Of a stretch of DNA of 64,000 nucleotides, positions 30,227 through 40,446 are shown piece by piece. This DNA comes from Blastocatellia bacterium (GTDB lineage: Bacteria > Acidobacteriota > Blastocatellia > UBA7656 > JADIYM01). Numbering within the stretch: position 1 is the first letter of the stretch; every line of letters begins with the position of its first letter. A model generated the notes under the pieces. That model was not told the DNA's origin and made no database searches. It saw nothing but the letters and a program-made list of their open reading frames with translations. A program made the position numbers and the translations under genes. Location of the stretch: the NCBI GenBank assembly GCA_016705245.1, contig JADIYM010000002.1, positions 186,001 through 250,000 of the forward strand, in the 5' to 3' direction.

Positions 30227-30283
30227 TTACAAAGACGACCATAGGTTCGTCATGTCCCATCTCAAGGACGGGCGGTCCACGCA

Positions 30284-30375
30284 TCAGCCCGCGCCTGGTC
30301 TCGTCACACGCGCTCGGGATCGACCCGAGCGCTACCGCGCCCGGTACTGATGCGAGGCGTGCGTTGCAAGCGTCT
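30284..30375 (+). repeat. GC-rich dispersed repeat, copy 1
   Basis: About 92 bases nearly identical to copy 2 at 50038-50131, from CAGCCCGCGCCTGGT through the palindrome GCTCGGGATCGACCCGAGC to GCAAGCGTCT. The internal palindrome would form a strong hairpin, which may serve as the aroF terminator. Confidence 0.8.
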
Positions 30376-30410
30376 CCCGGTTCATCGACGCTAGCGCAGT
30401 CGGCCAGAAC

Positions 30411-30847
<437 letters not shown>

Positions 30848-30916
30848 GTCGTCAAAAGTCTACCCCGCGCATTCCTGCCGTTTCATCAGGCGCCTGGGCA
30901 CTCTGTGGGCGAGGGG

Positions 30917-31837
30917 CTACGGCGCTGGTGCGTACGGGTTGACGTCCTCGCCTTTCTTGAGCTGCTCGACCACGGACCGGACGGCGGGAGCGAGTGAACT
31001 TGAAGGCGCCAGCGCGAGAAACCGCTCGTATGAGGTGACGGCTTCGCTCGGTCGATCGAGCCGTTCGAGGACGCCCCCGTAGAGTTGATAGAGAATCGGC
31101 TCGGCGTCGAAGTTCTGCGCAATCGCGAGCTTGTATTCCGTCGCCGCGCCTGAGAGGTCGCCACGCTCTCCGAGGAGAATCGCGAGTCCGGCGTGCGCTT
31201 CGGGAGCCCGGTCGGGCGAAAGAGCTACGGCCCGACGATAGGCCTCGGCTGCCTCGTCATAAAAACCGCGCTCGCGAAGGACGTTCGCCAGGACGGTCTG
31301 CGCCTCGAGATTCTTCGGGTTCGCCGCTGCGAGGCTTTCGGCGGCAGCCGAGGCACCATCGTAGTCCTTGAGTGCGAGCAGCGAGCGTGCGAGTCCCACT
31401 TCGGCCTCACGGTAGGGTCCGCCCCGAGCCTCGATCGCTCTGCGAAACTCGGCCGCCGCCTGTTCGTGCTTTCCGTCCGCCGCCAGGAACAGTGCCGCTC
31501 GCTGCAGTCGCTCGGCATTGTCGGAGATAGCCAGTCGCTTTGGCTTGATGGTCGCCACAGCCCCAGCCGCGAAGCTTACGATCCGCCGATCGTCCGCGAA
31601 TCCGGGCTGCCGAACCAACGCCGTCCTGCGTCCTGGCGGTATGTTCGCGAATGACCCTGATCCCTTCGAATCGGTTCGGCCAAGACGTACATCGTCGACG
31701 AGAACGATTGAACCGGCGATCGATCCGGCAACGCGAAGCGAAGCCGTGCGCGACCGGGTCCGCGCCGACACCGCGAGACCGTCCAGAAGCACGATCGTCG
31801 CCATGAGCACGATCGTCAGTACTGGCGAGGAGCGCAT
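30917..31837 (-). CDS. TPR protein with PEGA-like domain and signal anchor
   Basis: A 306-residue protein. It starts with a hydrophobic signal or anchor (SSPVLTIVLMATIVLLDGLAVSA), followed by a small beta domain of PEGA type (about 38-95, SIVLVDDVRLGRTDSKGSGSFANIPPG) and about five tetratricopeptide repeats (about 100-290, for example AAEFRRAIEARGGPYREAEVGLARSLLAL). The ATG at 31837 has GGAG 11 bases upstream and lies 16 bases after the transglycosylase stop. It is probably periplasmic and acts as a protein-binding scaffold; the partner is unknown. The downstream end is next to the poly-G block but the stop codon is intact. Confidence 0.75.
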   Translation of the reverse strand: MRSSPVLTIVLMATIVLLDGLAVSARTRSRTASLRVAGSIAGSIVLVDDVRLGRTDSKGSGSFANIPPGRRTALVRQPGFADDRRIVSFAAGAVATIKPKRLAISDNAERLQRAALFLAADGKHEQAAAEFRRAIEARGGPYREAEVGLARSLLALKDYDGASAAAESLAAANPKNLEAQTVLANVLRERGFYDEAAEAYRRAVALSPDRAPEAHAGLAILLGERGDLSGAATEYKLAIAQNFDAEPILYQLYGGVLERLDRPSEAVTSYERFLALAPSSSLAPAVRSVVEQLKKGEDVNPYAPAP

Positions 31838-31853
31838 TGAGCGCGACACTCCG

Positions 31854-34112
31854 TTACCAGTCCTTCGACGCCCGTTCGTTCCCGCGTCCATAAAATCGGC
31901 GGTAGTTCGCCGTGTACCGTAGAACACCCTGGACATAGCCCCTCGTCTCGCTGAACGGAATGTTCTCGACCCATTCCTCGATTGGGTCGACGGGCCTGGC
32001 CGCCTGCCACTGTACGACCCGTCCCGGACCAGCGTTGTACGCGGCGGCGGCCAGTTCGACTCGGCCAAACCGCTGGAGCTGCTGCGAAAAGTAACTCGTC
32101 CCGAGCGTGATGTTCAGACTCGGATTGTAGAGATCCGCCGGGCCGACGGCTCCGAGTCCGACGGACTTCGCAACGAGCCGTCCCGTCGACGGCAGCAGCT
32201 GCATCATGCCCCGAGCATTCGCGCGAGAGAGAGCCTTCGGGTTGAACACGGATTCCTGCCGGATAAGTCCGGCGATCACATACGGATCGACGCCATTCGC
32301 GGCGGCCTGTTTCGTGATGGCGTCCCAGTGCGTGAGCGGGAACATGATCTCCCATGCTTCGCGTGGCATCTGGTCATCCCGGTAGGAATAGACATCCGGG
32401 TAACCCTTTCGGAGGATCACCGTCGCCTGGTAATTGTCGCCGCTCGCACGGAACATCCGGGCGAATCGGATCGCCACCTGCGGAGACGTCGGGAAGAGCC
32501 TCTGAGCTTCGCTGAGCTCGGCCGTCGCCAGCGCCCACACGGTCGCATCGGTGAGGTCAGCCGCACGGCGCAGGCGGGGCTCGACGCTCGCGTCGGCTGT
32601 TTCCGTGATCGGCTGGACGGCAAGAGCATTCTCTCGAGCAAGCACCAGCTTTGAACCGGGCTCGCCAACTTCCGGCTTGACCGAAGGATTGCGACCCTGA
32701 AGCTCCTTGAGACGCGCCTTCGCGACGTGACCGTGGTAGCCGTAGGGGTATCGCTCGGCGGCCAGCTGATAGAAGGCCATGGCGCGGCTCGTATTACCGA
32801 GCGCCTGCCACGATCGCCCGCCCCAGAACGCGGCCTCACCGATCCATTTCGTCTGAGGTGTTCGATAAGTCGCCAGATGTGTGAGGAACTGCTCGGAGGC
32901 AGAGCGATGGTCCCCGGCGCGGTAGGCGAGCCAGCCGAGGTCGTAAGAGGCCTGGGCGGCCTTCTCGCTCGTCGGATAATTCGCCACGAGCACCCGCTGC
33001 ATGGCGATCTTCTCGGACGTGCGTTCGCGACCGTCATAATAATCGACCATGTCGCCCACGGCGCGGCCGGTCCACTCGCTCCTGGGATACATCGACCGAA
33101 GGCGGGCGACTGCCGCCTCGAACTCCGCGCCCTGCCCGGCGCGTCGCGCGGCGTTGGCGAGCTGGTAGAGCGCCTCCGCGTGAAGTTTCGGATCGCGCGA
33201 CGAAACTGTAGGAAGCACGGCCTGCGCTCCGGGGAGGTCGCGCGCCATCGCGGCTGCGGTGCCGCGCCGAATCGCGAGCTGCTCGCGGTCGGCCCTGTTC
33301 GGATACGCCGCGAGCAGAGCGCCGTACGCATCGGCGGCGTCCTTCCACTGCTGGGCCTCGTATAGGGCGCCGGCGCGCGTTTCGAGCTCCCGTTCGGACC
33401 CCGCCGACGAGCCCGGATCGAAGCCGAGCGTCTGCAGAGCCGATCTTGAGTCAGCGGCCGACGAGCTCGCCGGCGCGGTGTACCAGCACGCCCGGTAAGC
33501 AGCAATTGCGCCGGTCGTGTCGCCAAGCGCAGCCTTCGCGTCGCCGGTCAGCTTGAGCGCCTCGCCATTGCCGCTGGCTGCGGCGGAGGCCAGAACCGAA
33601 ACGGCCGTGCGCGCGTCACCGGCGGCGATCGCCGACCGTCCTGCTTCGACCGAAGCCTGTGTCTGAACGATAGAATCGGGGTAGGTCGTCGCAACGGCCG
33701 AGAGCACCGTGACGGCATCGCCGTTCCGGCCGGTCATCGCAAGGGCGCGGCCGCGGTAGAGCAACGCGTAGTCCCCGATAGATGTGTGCTCCGCGATATC
33801 GTCTCCGTCGAAAGCGCTGATCGCCGTCGCGTAGTCCTTCGCCTCGAAAGCGAGATATCCCCGCAGGAATCGGGCGAGTGCTCCCGCGCGCGTGCCCTTG
33901 TGGGAGCCCTGGAATTCCGCCAGTTCGGCGTCGGACGGAGGGCTGTCGGACCGTTCCATCAACACCGCAAGCTCCTGCAGCGCACCGTCACCGGAGGATG
34001 CTGATGCGTCCTGCGACGTGGCGCAGCCCGCGCCAATAGCAACGGCAAGGGCCAGGAAGGATGCAAGCGAGCCAGAGAGCGCCCGATTCCTCGAGAAGAA
34101 CTGATACTGCAC
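31854..34112 (-). CDS. Soluble lytic murein transglycosylase (Slt70-like)
   Basis: A 752-residue cell-wall enzyme. It has an N-terminal export signal with a possible weak lipobox (GAGC), then a long superhelical TPR region (about 60-560), then the SLT domain with catalytic glutamate in AGLIRQESVFNPKALSRANARGMMQLLPST, plus YNPSLNITLGTSYF, LAAAAYNAGPGRV and the C-terminal YVQGVLRYTANYRRFYG. It cuts the glycan strand to leave 1,6-anhydro-muropeptides. GTG at 34112 follows GGAGGTAA, which fixes the start. A TPR/PEGA gene follows closely. Confidence 0.92.
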   Translation of the reverse strand: MQYQFFSRNRALSGSLASFLALAVAIGAGCATSQDASASSGDGALQELAVLMERSDSPPSDAELAEFQGSHKGTRAGALARFLRGYLAFEAKDYATAISAFDGDDIAEHTSIGDYALLYRGRALAMTGRNGDAVTVLSAVATTYPDSIVQTQASVEAGRSAIAAGDARTAVSVLASAAASGNGEALKLTGDAKAALGDTTGAIAAYRACWYTAPASSSAADSRSALQTLGFDPGSSAGSERELETRAGALYEAQQWKDAADAYGALLAAYPNRADREQLAIRRGTAAAMARDLPGAQAVLPTVSSRDPKLHAEALYQLANAARRAGQGAEFEAAVARLRSMYPRSEWTGRAVGDMVDYYDGRERTSEKIAMQRVLVANYPTSEKAAQASYDLGWLAYRAGDHRSASEQFLTHLATYRTPQTKWIGEAAFWGGRSWQALGNTSRAMAFYQLAAERYPYGYHGHVAKARLKELQGRNPSVKPEVGEPGSKLVLARENALAVQPITETADASVEPRLRRAADLTDATVWALATAELSEAQRLFPTSPQVAIRFARMFRASGDNYQATVILRKGYPDVYSYRDDQMPREAWEIMFPLTHWDAITKQAAANGVDPYVIAGLIRQESVFNPKALSRANARGMMQLLPSTGRLVAKSVGLGAVGPADLYNPSLNITLGTSYFSQQLQRFGRVELAAAAYNAGPGRVVQWQAARPVDPIEEWVENIPFSETRGYVQGVLRYTANYRRFYGRGNERASKDW

Positions 34113-34425
34113 GTCGTTACCTCCGGAAGTGTCCGGTCGCCGTCCGTTTGCGCCCGTTCCACAGTATAGCGCACGCAATTCAGGCCAGCCGGCGCGAGGT
34201 AGTGGGTCTATCCGGAGTTCGTCTCGCGTCGACTCGGTCCTTCCCCCTCAGTTGCTCTCTTGCGTCTTTGCGTCTTCCTCTGCGCCTTTGCGAGAACTTC
34301 TTCGACGGCCTGAAGAGTTTCTCGCAAAGGCGCAGAGGAAGACGCAAAGACGCAAGATGAGCAGTGAGCCTGCACCAACCTACGGCAGGGATCAGTCTAT
34401 TCCTTTGCCTTGCGTGTCGTTCACG
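34113..34425. other. Intergenic region with long perfect hairpin
   Basis: This 313-base gap lies between the ABC permease stop and the transglycosylase start. Its main content is the 39-base-arm palindrome at 34258-34357. No reading frame looks real. Confidence 0.7.
34258..34357. repeat. Perfect 39-bp inverted repeat (CGCAAAGACGCAAAG-type)
   Basis: Left arm 34258-34296 and right arm 34319-34357 are exact reverse complements across all 39 bases, with a 22-base loop. The arms are built from CTTTGCGTCTT and CGCAAAGGCGCAGAGG units. Similar 'GCGTCTTTGCG' sequences are known from intergenic regions of several bacterial phyla. It could terminate the upstream transcript or be a mobile palindrome. 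Confidence 0.85.
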
Positions 34426-35211
34426 TCAGGACGACGCGGACGCATAGGCGCCCAGGCCTCGCTTCCAGGCAAATCGGACGGCAGTGAATAGCCCGGCCGT
34501 CACGAGAAGTGCGTGCGCGAATCGCTCCATCGTGAGGCCCTCGAACAGCACGTGGGACGGCACCGACGACACGAAGGCAAACGGCAGGATCGAGAGCACC
34601 AGGTAGCGAAGCCACCGCGGAAAGATCTGGTGCGGTCGCTCGGCCATGTTGTCCATCGTGTAGTAGAGCTCTTCGAGACCCCGGCTCGAATGAAGCCAGA
34701 ACACCGGTATGACTGACAGCATCCGGGAGAGGTAGGTGAGAAACGCCCCGAGAAGGATGAACAGCAGGAAGATCGTGATCTGACCGGCTCCCAGTCCGCC
34801 GGGATACCTCGCAAGCGACCAGGCGACCAGTCCTCCGGCGATCACGACATTGATGAAAGAGTTCGCTGCGAAATCGCGGACGCTGAGGAAGTAGAGCGAG
34901 GACACCGGGCGGACGAGGTAGTAGTCCAGGTCGCCACGATTGATGAAGGTCGGCAGGATCCACATGTTGTTTGCGAAAACCGTCATGTGAATCGCGTCGG
35001 CCAGCAGAAAGCCGCACACGAAGACGTAGGTCTGGTCGAGTGTCCAGCCACCAATGACCCCTGACCTGGCATAGATGATGGTGAAGAACGCCAGATGTAC
35101 GGCGTAATACACGCAATCCATGAAGATGCGGAACCAGAAATCAACCCTGAACTCGAACGCCCGGCTGAACGAGAACCTGAGGAAATACAGGTAGAGTCGA
35201 AGGTACCTCAT
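34426..35211 (-). CDS. ABC-2 type transporter permease (ABC2_membrane_6 family, COG3694-like)
   Basis: A 261-residue membrane protein with six predicted helices, beginning MRYLRLYLYFLRFSFSRAFEFRVDFW. A conserved segment NMWILPTFINRGDLDYYLVRPVSSLYF is typical of the DUF990/ABC2_membrane_6 permeases. The ATG at 35211 overlaps the preceding permease stop (TGATG). It is the third gene of the operon and should pair with the other permease as a heterodimer. The substrate of this family is mostly unknown. Confidence 0.87.
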   Translation of the reverse strand: MRYLRLYLYFLRFSFSRAFEFRVDFWFRIFMDCVYYAVHLAFFTIIYARSGVIGGWTLDQTYVFVCGFLLADAIHMTVFANNMWILPTFINRGDLDYYLVRPVSSLYFLSVRDFAANSFINVVIAGGLVAWSLARYPGGLGAGQITIFLLFILLGAFLTYLSRMLSVIPVFWLHSSRGLEELYYTMDNMAERPHQIFPRWLRYLVLSILPFAFVSSVPSHVLFEGLTMERFAHALLVTAGLFTAVRFAWKRGLGAYASASS

Positions 35212-36023
35212 CAGATTCCCACCCCGGTGTACTGGAGGGTGCCCCGACGCCAGATCAGTCGAGTGGTGAGGCCGATCGCGGCTGTCCAGGCGAGCGAGGC
35301 GGCGATGCCCACGGCCCAATCGCCAAACGGCACCTGTCCGAGCAGCGTGGTCGCTGGCACATAGAAGAGGTACTGGAACGGCAGGACCGCGAGCACAGGC
35401 TGTACCCAGTCCGGGAAGAGACTGAGAGGCAGGAGCAATCCACCGAGCATCATGCACGCGAACCTGAACATCACGTTGAGCGACCAGACGTTGTCGGCCC
35501 AGAATGCGACGAGCTGTATCGGATAGAGGAGGGCGAAGTGCAGCAGGTTCGACACCACGACCGAGCCTGACGCCATCGCCACGGACGCGGGCGTGAGGTT
35601 CACGTCGGGCGGGATGCCGACGATCCCGCCGTACAGCACACTGAAGATGACGAGCTGCACGGTCGCCGGAATCAGGGTTCCGACGTGTTCGGCGTACTTG
35701 AACGTGAAATAGGAGGATGGATAGAGGAGATACCGGGTCAGTCCACCCTCGTAAATGTCGGTCGAGATCGTTACGTCGCGATCGTTTCCCCGGATGAGCT
35801 TGCCGAGCAGAATGGCCGCCACGTAGTAGAGGATCATCGCGTCGAGCGTGAACCCTCCGATTCGACCGGAGCCGGACTCCGCGAAGACCGCCCGCCAGAG
35901 AAAGAACATGATCCCCAGCTCGACGAGAAACGAGACTACCGAGCTCAACCAGAAGTCGGCCCGATAACTCATAAGCTTCCGCGCCTGGATCGTGAAGACA
36001 TGGAGAAACAGCCGGGTATTCAT
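35211..36023 (-). CDS. ABC-2 type transporter permease (COG4587-like)
   Basis: A 270-residue membrane protein with about six helices. It has QARKLMSYRADFWLSS near the start and DVTISTDIYEGGLTRYLLYPSSYFTFKY after the second helix, a stretch equivalent to the LVRP region of its partner. The start overlaps the ATPase stop as TGATG; a GTG one codon earlier (36026) is also possible. It forms the exporter channel with the downstream permease. Confidence 0.87.
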   Translation of the reverse strand: MNTRLFLHVFTIQARKLMSYRADFWLSSVVSFLVELGIMFFLWRAVFAESGSGRIGGFTLDAMILYYVAAILLGKLIRGNDRDVTISTDIYEGGLTRYLLYPSSYFTFKYAEHVGTLIPATVQLVIFSVLYGGIVGIPPDVNLTPASVAMASGSVVVSNLLHFALLYPIQLVAFWADNVWSLNVMFRFACMMLGGLLLPLSLFPDWVQPVLAVLPFQYLFYVPATTLLGQVPFGDWAVGIAASLAWTAAIGLTTRLIWRRGTLQYTGVGI

Positions 36024-37012
36024 CACGGCTCATCCCTTGCCTGCATGATGCGTTCGATGATCGATCCGACGTCTTCGTCCTCGATGCTCAGGTCCGCGAC
36101 CGGATAGCGCGCGAGAATTGCCGCGGCGGCTTCGGCAACCTCTCCGCGCGGCACCTGCAGACGTACGACTAGATCGTTGCAGTCGAGGACCTTCCCGAGA
36201 GACTCGAGTCGCTCATCGGAACACACCGGCTCCGCCGTCGTCTGGAGGTGCGCAGTAACGACCTTCGTCTTCGCGAAGCGCTCTACGACGTCTCGAAGCG
36301 CACCGTCATAGACGAGATCGCCCTCCCGAATGATGAGAATGCGTTCGCAGAGCCGTTCGATGTCTTCCATGTAGTGGCTCGTGAGGATCATGGCCGGACG
36401 ATGCTCGAGCCGGTAACTCAACAGGAAGTCGCGAATCGCCCGCTGCGCCATCAGGTCGAGACCGATCGTCGGCTCGTCGAGGTAGACGACGCGCGGAGTG
36501 TGAAGAAGGGACGCCATCAGCTCCATCTTCATGCGCTCGCCGAGGCTCAGGCGCCGAATCTGGATGTTGAGCTGATCGCGCACATCGAGGACTTCGCTGA
36601 GGTAATCGAGCGTCGCCGCGAATTGGTCTGGCGGGATCTGGTAGATCTCGCGGAGCAGGAGAAAGCAGTCGGCGGCGGGCAGATCCCACCAGAGCTGGGC
36701 CTTCTGTCCCATGATGAGCGCGATCTGGCGTCGAAAGTCATTGTCGCGTTGCCAGGGCTGGTGGCCGAGGACGCGCGCGTCGCCGTCCGACGGATGAATG
36801 ATCCCAGCGAGCATCTTCACGAGTGTCGTTTTCCCGGCACCGTTTGCGCCGATGAGGCCGACGATCTCGCCCTCGCCGACGCTGAAGCTGACCTCGCGAA
36901 CGGCTCGTTTCTCGACCCTCGTGCGATGCACGAGCGAACGCGCTGATCCCCAGAATCCGGGGTCCTTGCGGTGAACGAAGAATGACTTCGAGAGCTGGGT
37001 GACTTCGATCAT
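36023..37012 (-). CDS. ABC transporter ATP-binding protein (COG4586-like)
   Basis: A 329-residue ATPase for the two downstream permeases. It has the family's long N-terminal insert (HRKDPGFWGSARSLVHRTRVEKRAVREVSF), Walker A GANGAGKT, the signature LSLGERMKMELMASLLH (LSLGE instead of LSGGQ, usual for this subfamily), Walker B VVYLDEPTIGLD and switch histidine SHYME. The ATG at 37012 gives the normal length. The frame stays open into the upstream WD40 gene only because that gene is frameshifted; the two are not a natural fusion. Confidence 0.93.
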   Translation of the reverse strand: MIEVTQLSKSFFVHRKDPGFWGSARSLVHRTRVEKRAVREVSFSVGEGEIVGLIGANGAGKTTLVKMLAGIIHPSDGDARVLGHQPWQRDNDFRRQIALIMGQKAQLWWDLPAADCFLLLREIYQIPPDQFAATLDYLSEVLDVRDQLNIQIRRLSLGERMKMELMASLLHTPRVVYLDEPTIGLDLMAQRAIRDFLLSYRLEHRPAMILTSHYMEDIERLCERILIIREGDLVYDGALRDVVERFAKTKVVTAHLQTTAEPVCSDERLESLGKVLDCNDLVVRLQVPRGEVAEAAAAILARYPVADLSIEDEDVGSIIERIMQARDEP

Positions 37013-37074
37013 TGGGGCGCAACTGTAGAGCAATACCGACGGACGCCGAAATGCCCGGCCACGTGAAGCGCGGG

Positions 37075-40000
37075 TTACTCGCCCCTGAAGAGTCGAATGG
37101 TGCCGTCTTCGCTTCCGGTGGCCATGATCTTTCCGTTGGGCGAGAAGGCGAGGGTAGATCTGTGTGACCTGCCCGGTCGAGAAGGTGCACATTTCCTGGC
37201 CCGAGATGACGTCGAAGAGCTTCACAGTGCGATCCGCCGTCCCGAGTGCGAGCCGAAGTCCGTCGGGCGTGAACCGAACACAATTCGCGCGGCCGGATCC
37301 GGTCACCATGCTGCGCTGGGTGATTCCGCTGTAGCCGCCGAAACCCTTCAGTACGAACTCGGGCTGCTTCGACTCGAGGTTCCACACCCGGACCGTGACG
37401 TCCGAGAAGCTGCCAACGGACGCAAGCTGCTTGCCGGATGGCGAAAATGCCAGCGAGTTCACCCAGTCACTGTGACCCTCGAGGACCGACACCAGTTCGC
37501 CCGTGTCGACGCGCCAGAACCGGACGGTCCTTGACTCGCCACCGGCCGCGACCAGAGATCCGTCCGGCGAGAACGCGACGCACTCGACCGTGCCCTCGTG
37601 CTCGCCAAGTGTGCGAATGAGATTTCCGGACCTGGCGTCCCAAATGCGCACGGTACCGTCGAAGCACGCCGACGCAAGCACGGCGCCGTCCGGCGACCAG
37701 GCGACGCTGAAAACCTGGTCGACGTGTCCGTCGAGCCGTCGGAGCTGCGCCTGTGAGACCACGTCCCAGACTCGAACGGAAAAATCATCACCGCCGGTGA
37801 CGGCGAGGCGTCCATCCGGAGAGAACGCCACCGATCGAACATACCCTTTGTGACCGCGCAGGATGCCGACGTTCCTGTTGGTCTCCGGGTCCCAGAGAAG
37901 GACAGTGCCGTCGAAGCTGGCCGAAGCGAGCATCGCCCCGTCCGGACTGAACGCAAGCGAATAGACCGAATCCCGGTGTCCCTCGAGCACGTCCGACGCC
38001 GTTACCTCCGACCGCGTATTCCAGAACTTCATCGTCCTGTCAGTTCCGGCGCTCACAAGCGTCGAATCGTCGGCCGAGAAGGCGAGAGACTGGGTTGGTT
38101 CAGTGTGGCCGATGTACTCGGCGACCCTGGCTCCCGATTCGATGTTCCAGAGTTCCACGGTGCCGCCGGTAGTCGACACCGCGATCAGCGTTCCCGAATG
38201 CGAAAACGCGAGCGTCACGATGCCGAAGGTGTGAAAGGCCGCCACTCGATTGCCGGATCGCGCATCGACGACCACGACGTCACCGCTGGCGCTGCCGGTT
38301 GCGACCCTGGAATTGTCCTCGGACCACACCGCATCGCGAATCTGACCCTGCGCCGCCGGCAACTGGCGAATCACTTGCCCCGACAACAACGACCAGAGCG
38401 TTACCGAATGCCCGTCGTCGCGCGCGTGGCCGGTCAACAGAGAGGTGCCGTCCGGTGAAGGAACGAGTCCGACCAGCCGCCCGAGTTTCGAAGCGGCGAG
38501 AGTCTGCCGCACTCCGGTGTCCAGTCGCTCCGCGATGACTGCGTTGTCGTTGACTGGGGTGAAGACGAACTCGGCTCCGTCCGAGAGCCGCCCGAATGCG
38601 AGTTCGCCGCCTGCTTCGAGCTTCGAACCTAGCGACGCGCCATTCAGGGCGTTGTATCTTCGTATCCGGCGATCCCGTTGCAGGACGACGAGCTCGCGGC
38701 TGTCGTTCGTGAAAGCAAAGTCGAGGGCGCGCTCGAAAGGACTGCCGACGGTGTACAGCAGCTTGCCTGTTCGAGCATCGAAAACCCGGACCTCATTCTC
38801 ACCGCACCGGGCGCCGATGACGGAACCATCCCGTGAGCTGCGCAACTTCCAGACCACCTCGCCGACTGGAACGGTCAGCCGGTCGGCGCCAATGAGCCTC
38901 CGCAGGTAACTGAACTCGAAGCCGCGTGCCTCGCCGATCGCGCCCGAGGCTTCCTCGTCTTCAATGATCTGCGCGATGCGCGAATAATCCCTGCGGTCGA
39001 GCGCCTGGTACGCGAGGTTGATGTGCGCGACATAGAGCAGGCGCGCGTTAAGGGCTCGCTCGCGCTCGGCAATCATGCGTTGTTCGTCGGCGCGGTTGCG
39101 GTTGACGCGTGCGTCGAAGACGAGCCACGTCATCAGACCGAGAATCACGAGCGCGACCGTGGCGGTTCTGAGGATTCCCGCGGCAAAAGCCCGACGCTGG
39201 CGTCGTGTTTCGGCATCCGGCATCGAACTGCGAATCCAGTCCTCGTCAAAAACGCAATCGTAGATCCGGTTACGGACAACGAGGCGCCCGTCCGTAACGC
39301 GGGCAATTCCGGCGAGCCGGAGGGCGCCAACGAACGGGTTCGCGTCGCCATCTGGGACGAACTTGCCCGTACGGACCCTTCGATATAGCTCGAGGAGTTC
39401 CGCGAGGTCGGATTCGCTGCGAAGCATCCGGTCTCGAACGAACACGAGATTGTCGTCCCGCTCTCGTGCCGAGCGCGACAGGAAGAGTCGGTCGCAATGG
39501 CGGTCGACGTCGTTGGACGTCGTCGCCACGGGATCCGCCGCCACAACTCCGCAGAGACGCTGCGTGAGATATGGATGTCCTCCAGTCCAGTGCAGAATCC
39601 TCGAGAGCAGGGCGGCGCTTTCATTGGACGTCCCCCCAAGACCACGGGCTAGCGGCGCAGCCTCGTCACTCGTGAAGTCATCGAGCGAGATCCGGACGCC
39701 GACATTGAATGGGGTCGTGCGCGTGTCGCGAATCAAGTCGGACGGCGACGCAACGCCGAGCAGGCAGAACGTCAGTCGCTCGAGCGTCGGCTCGTCGGCG
39801 CGACGGTTGTAGAGCTCGCGGATGCCGGCGAAGAACTCGTCCGTCGGGAAGGGCAGGCTTCTGACGGCATCGATCTCATCGATGAAAATCGTCACGCGCC
39901 CCGGGCTCAGCGGCAACATCACGTTGACGATGGCGCGCACGAGACGCTGCATTGGCCCGAGTCCGGACAACCCGGCCCACGCTTCGCGGAGCTCGTCTTC

Positions 40001-40321
40001 GAGTCCAGTCTCGTCGCCGATCGTGAGCAGCAGTCCCCGATACCACTGGTCAACGGTCAGGTTCTGGCCGATCTCCGTCAGATCGACGACGATTGCAGTC
40101 TGCCCATCGGCCCTGAGCCTGGCGGCAGTTCGAACCATCAGCGATGACTTTCCCATCTGACGGGGAGTCAGCACGTAGCAGAGTTGCCCTTCGGAGAGGG
40201 CGTCGAAGAGCTCGTCGTCTGCGCGTCGCGAAACGTAGCTCGCGGCATCGCGAGTCATTGTTCCACCGGCGATGAAGAAGCCAGGAGAGCTCGGGTTGGA
40301 CCGATCGGCGGCGAGGGACAA
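37075..40321 (-). CDS. AAA-like ATPase / transmembrane / WD40-repeat protein (frameshifted at 3' end)
   Basis: A protein of about 1081 residues. An N-terminal PF14516-type AAA-like domain (about 15-360) has GFFIAGGTMTRDAASYVSRRADDEL, Walker A TPRQMGKSS (52-60) and Walker B VTIFIDEID (143-151). One membrane helix (about 381-402) and a coiled coil follow, then about a dozen WD40 blades (about 470-1081). The start is TTG 40321, behind GGAGGTAA. The last blade is frameshifted at the G-run 37152-37154; removing one base gives LAFSPNGKIMATGSEDGTIRLFRGE and a stop at 37075. It is likely a membrane sensor using WD40 blades as a binding platform. Its partner is probably the winged-helix AAA protein upstream. 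Confidence 0.85.
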
Positions 40322-40446
40322 GGTTACCTCCGCAATGGAGTGGTGACCCTGCGCGGTTCGCTCGGCACCTCGGCGACCCACGTGACGGGAAATTCGACGC
40401 CGCCATTATGCACGATTCCAGCAAGCCCGAGAGCAGTGAGTTCGCG

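Noticed and set aside
36023..40381. A 1452-residue AAA-WD40-ABC transporter fusion protein
   Set aside because: A single extra base at 37152-37154 removes the WD40 stop and lets the frame run into the ABC gene. The ABC gene has its own ATG at 37012 and normal length, and the linker is out-of-frame WD40 sequence.
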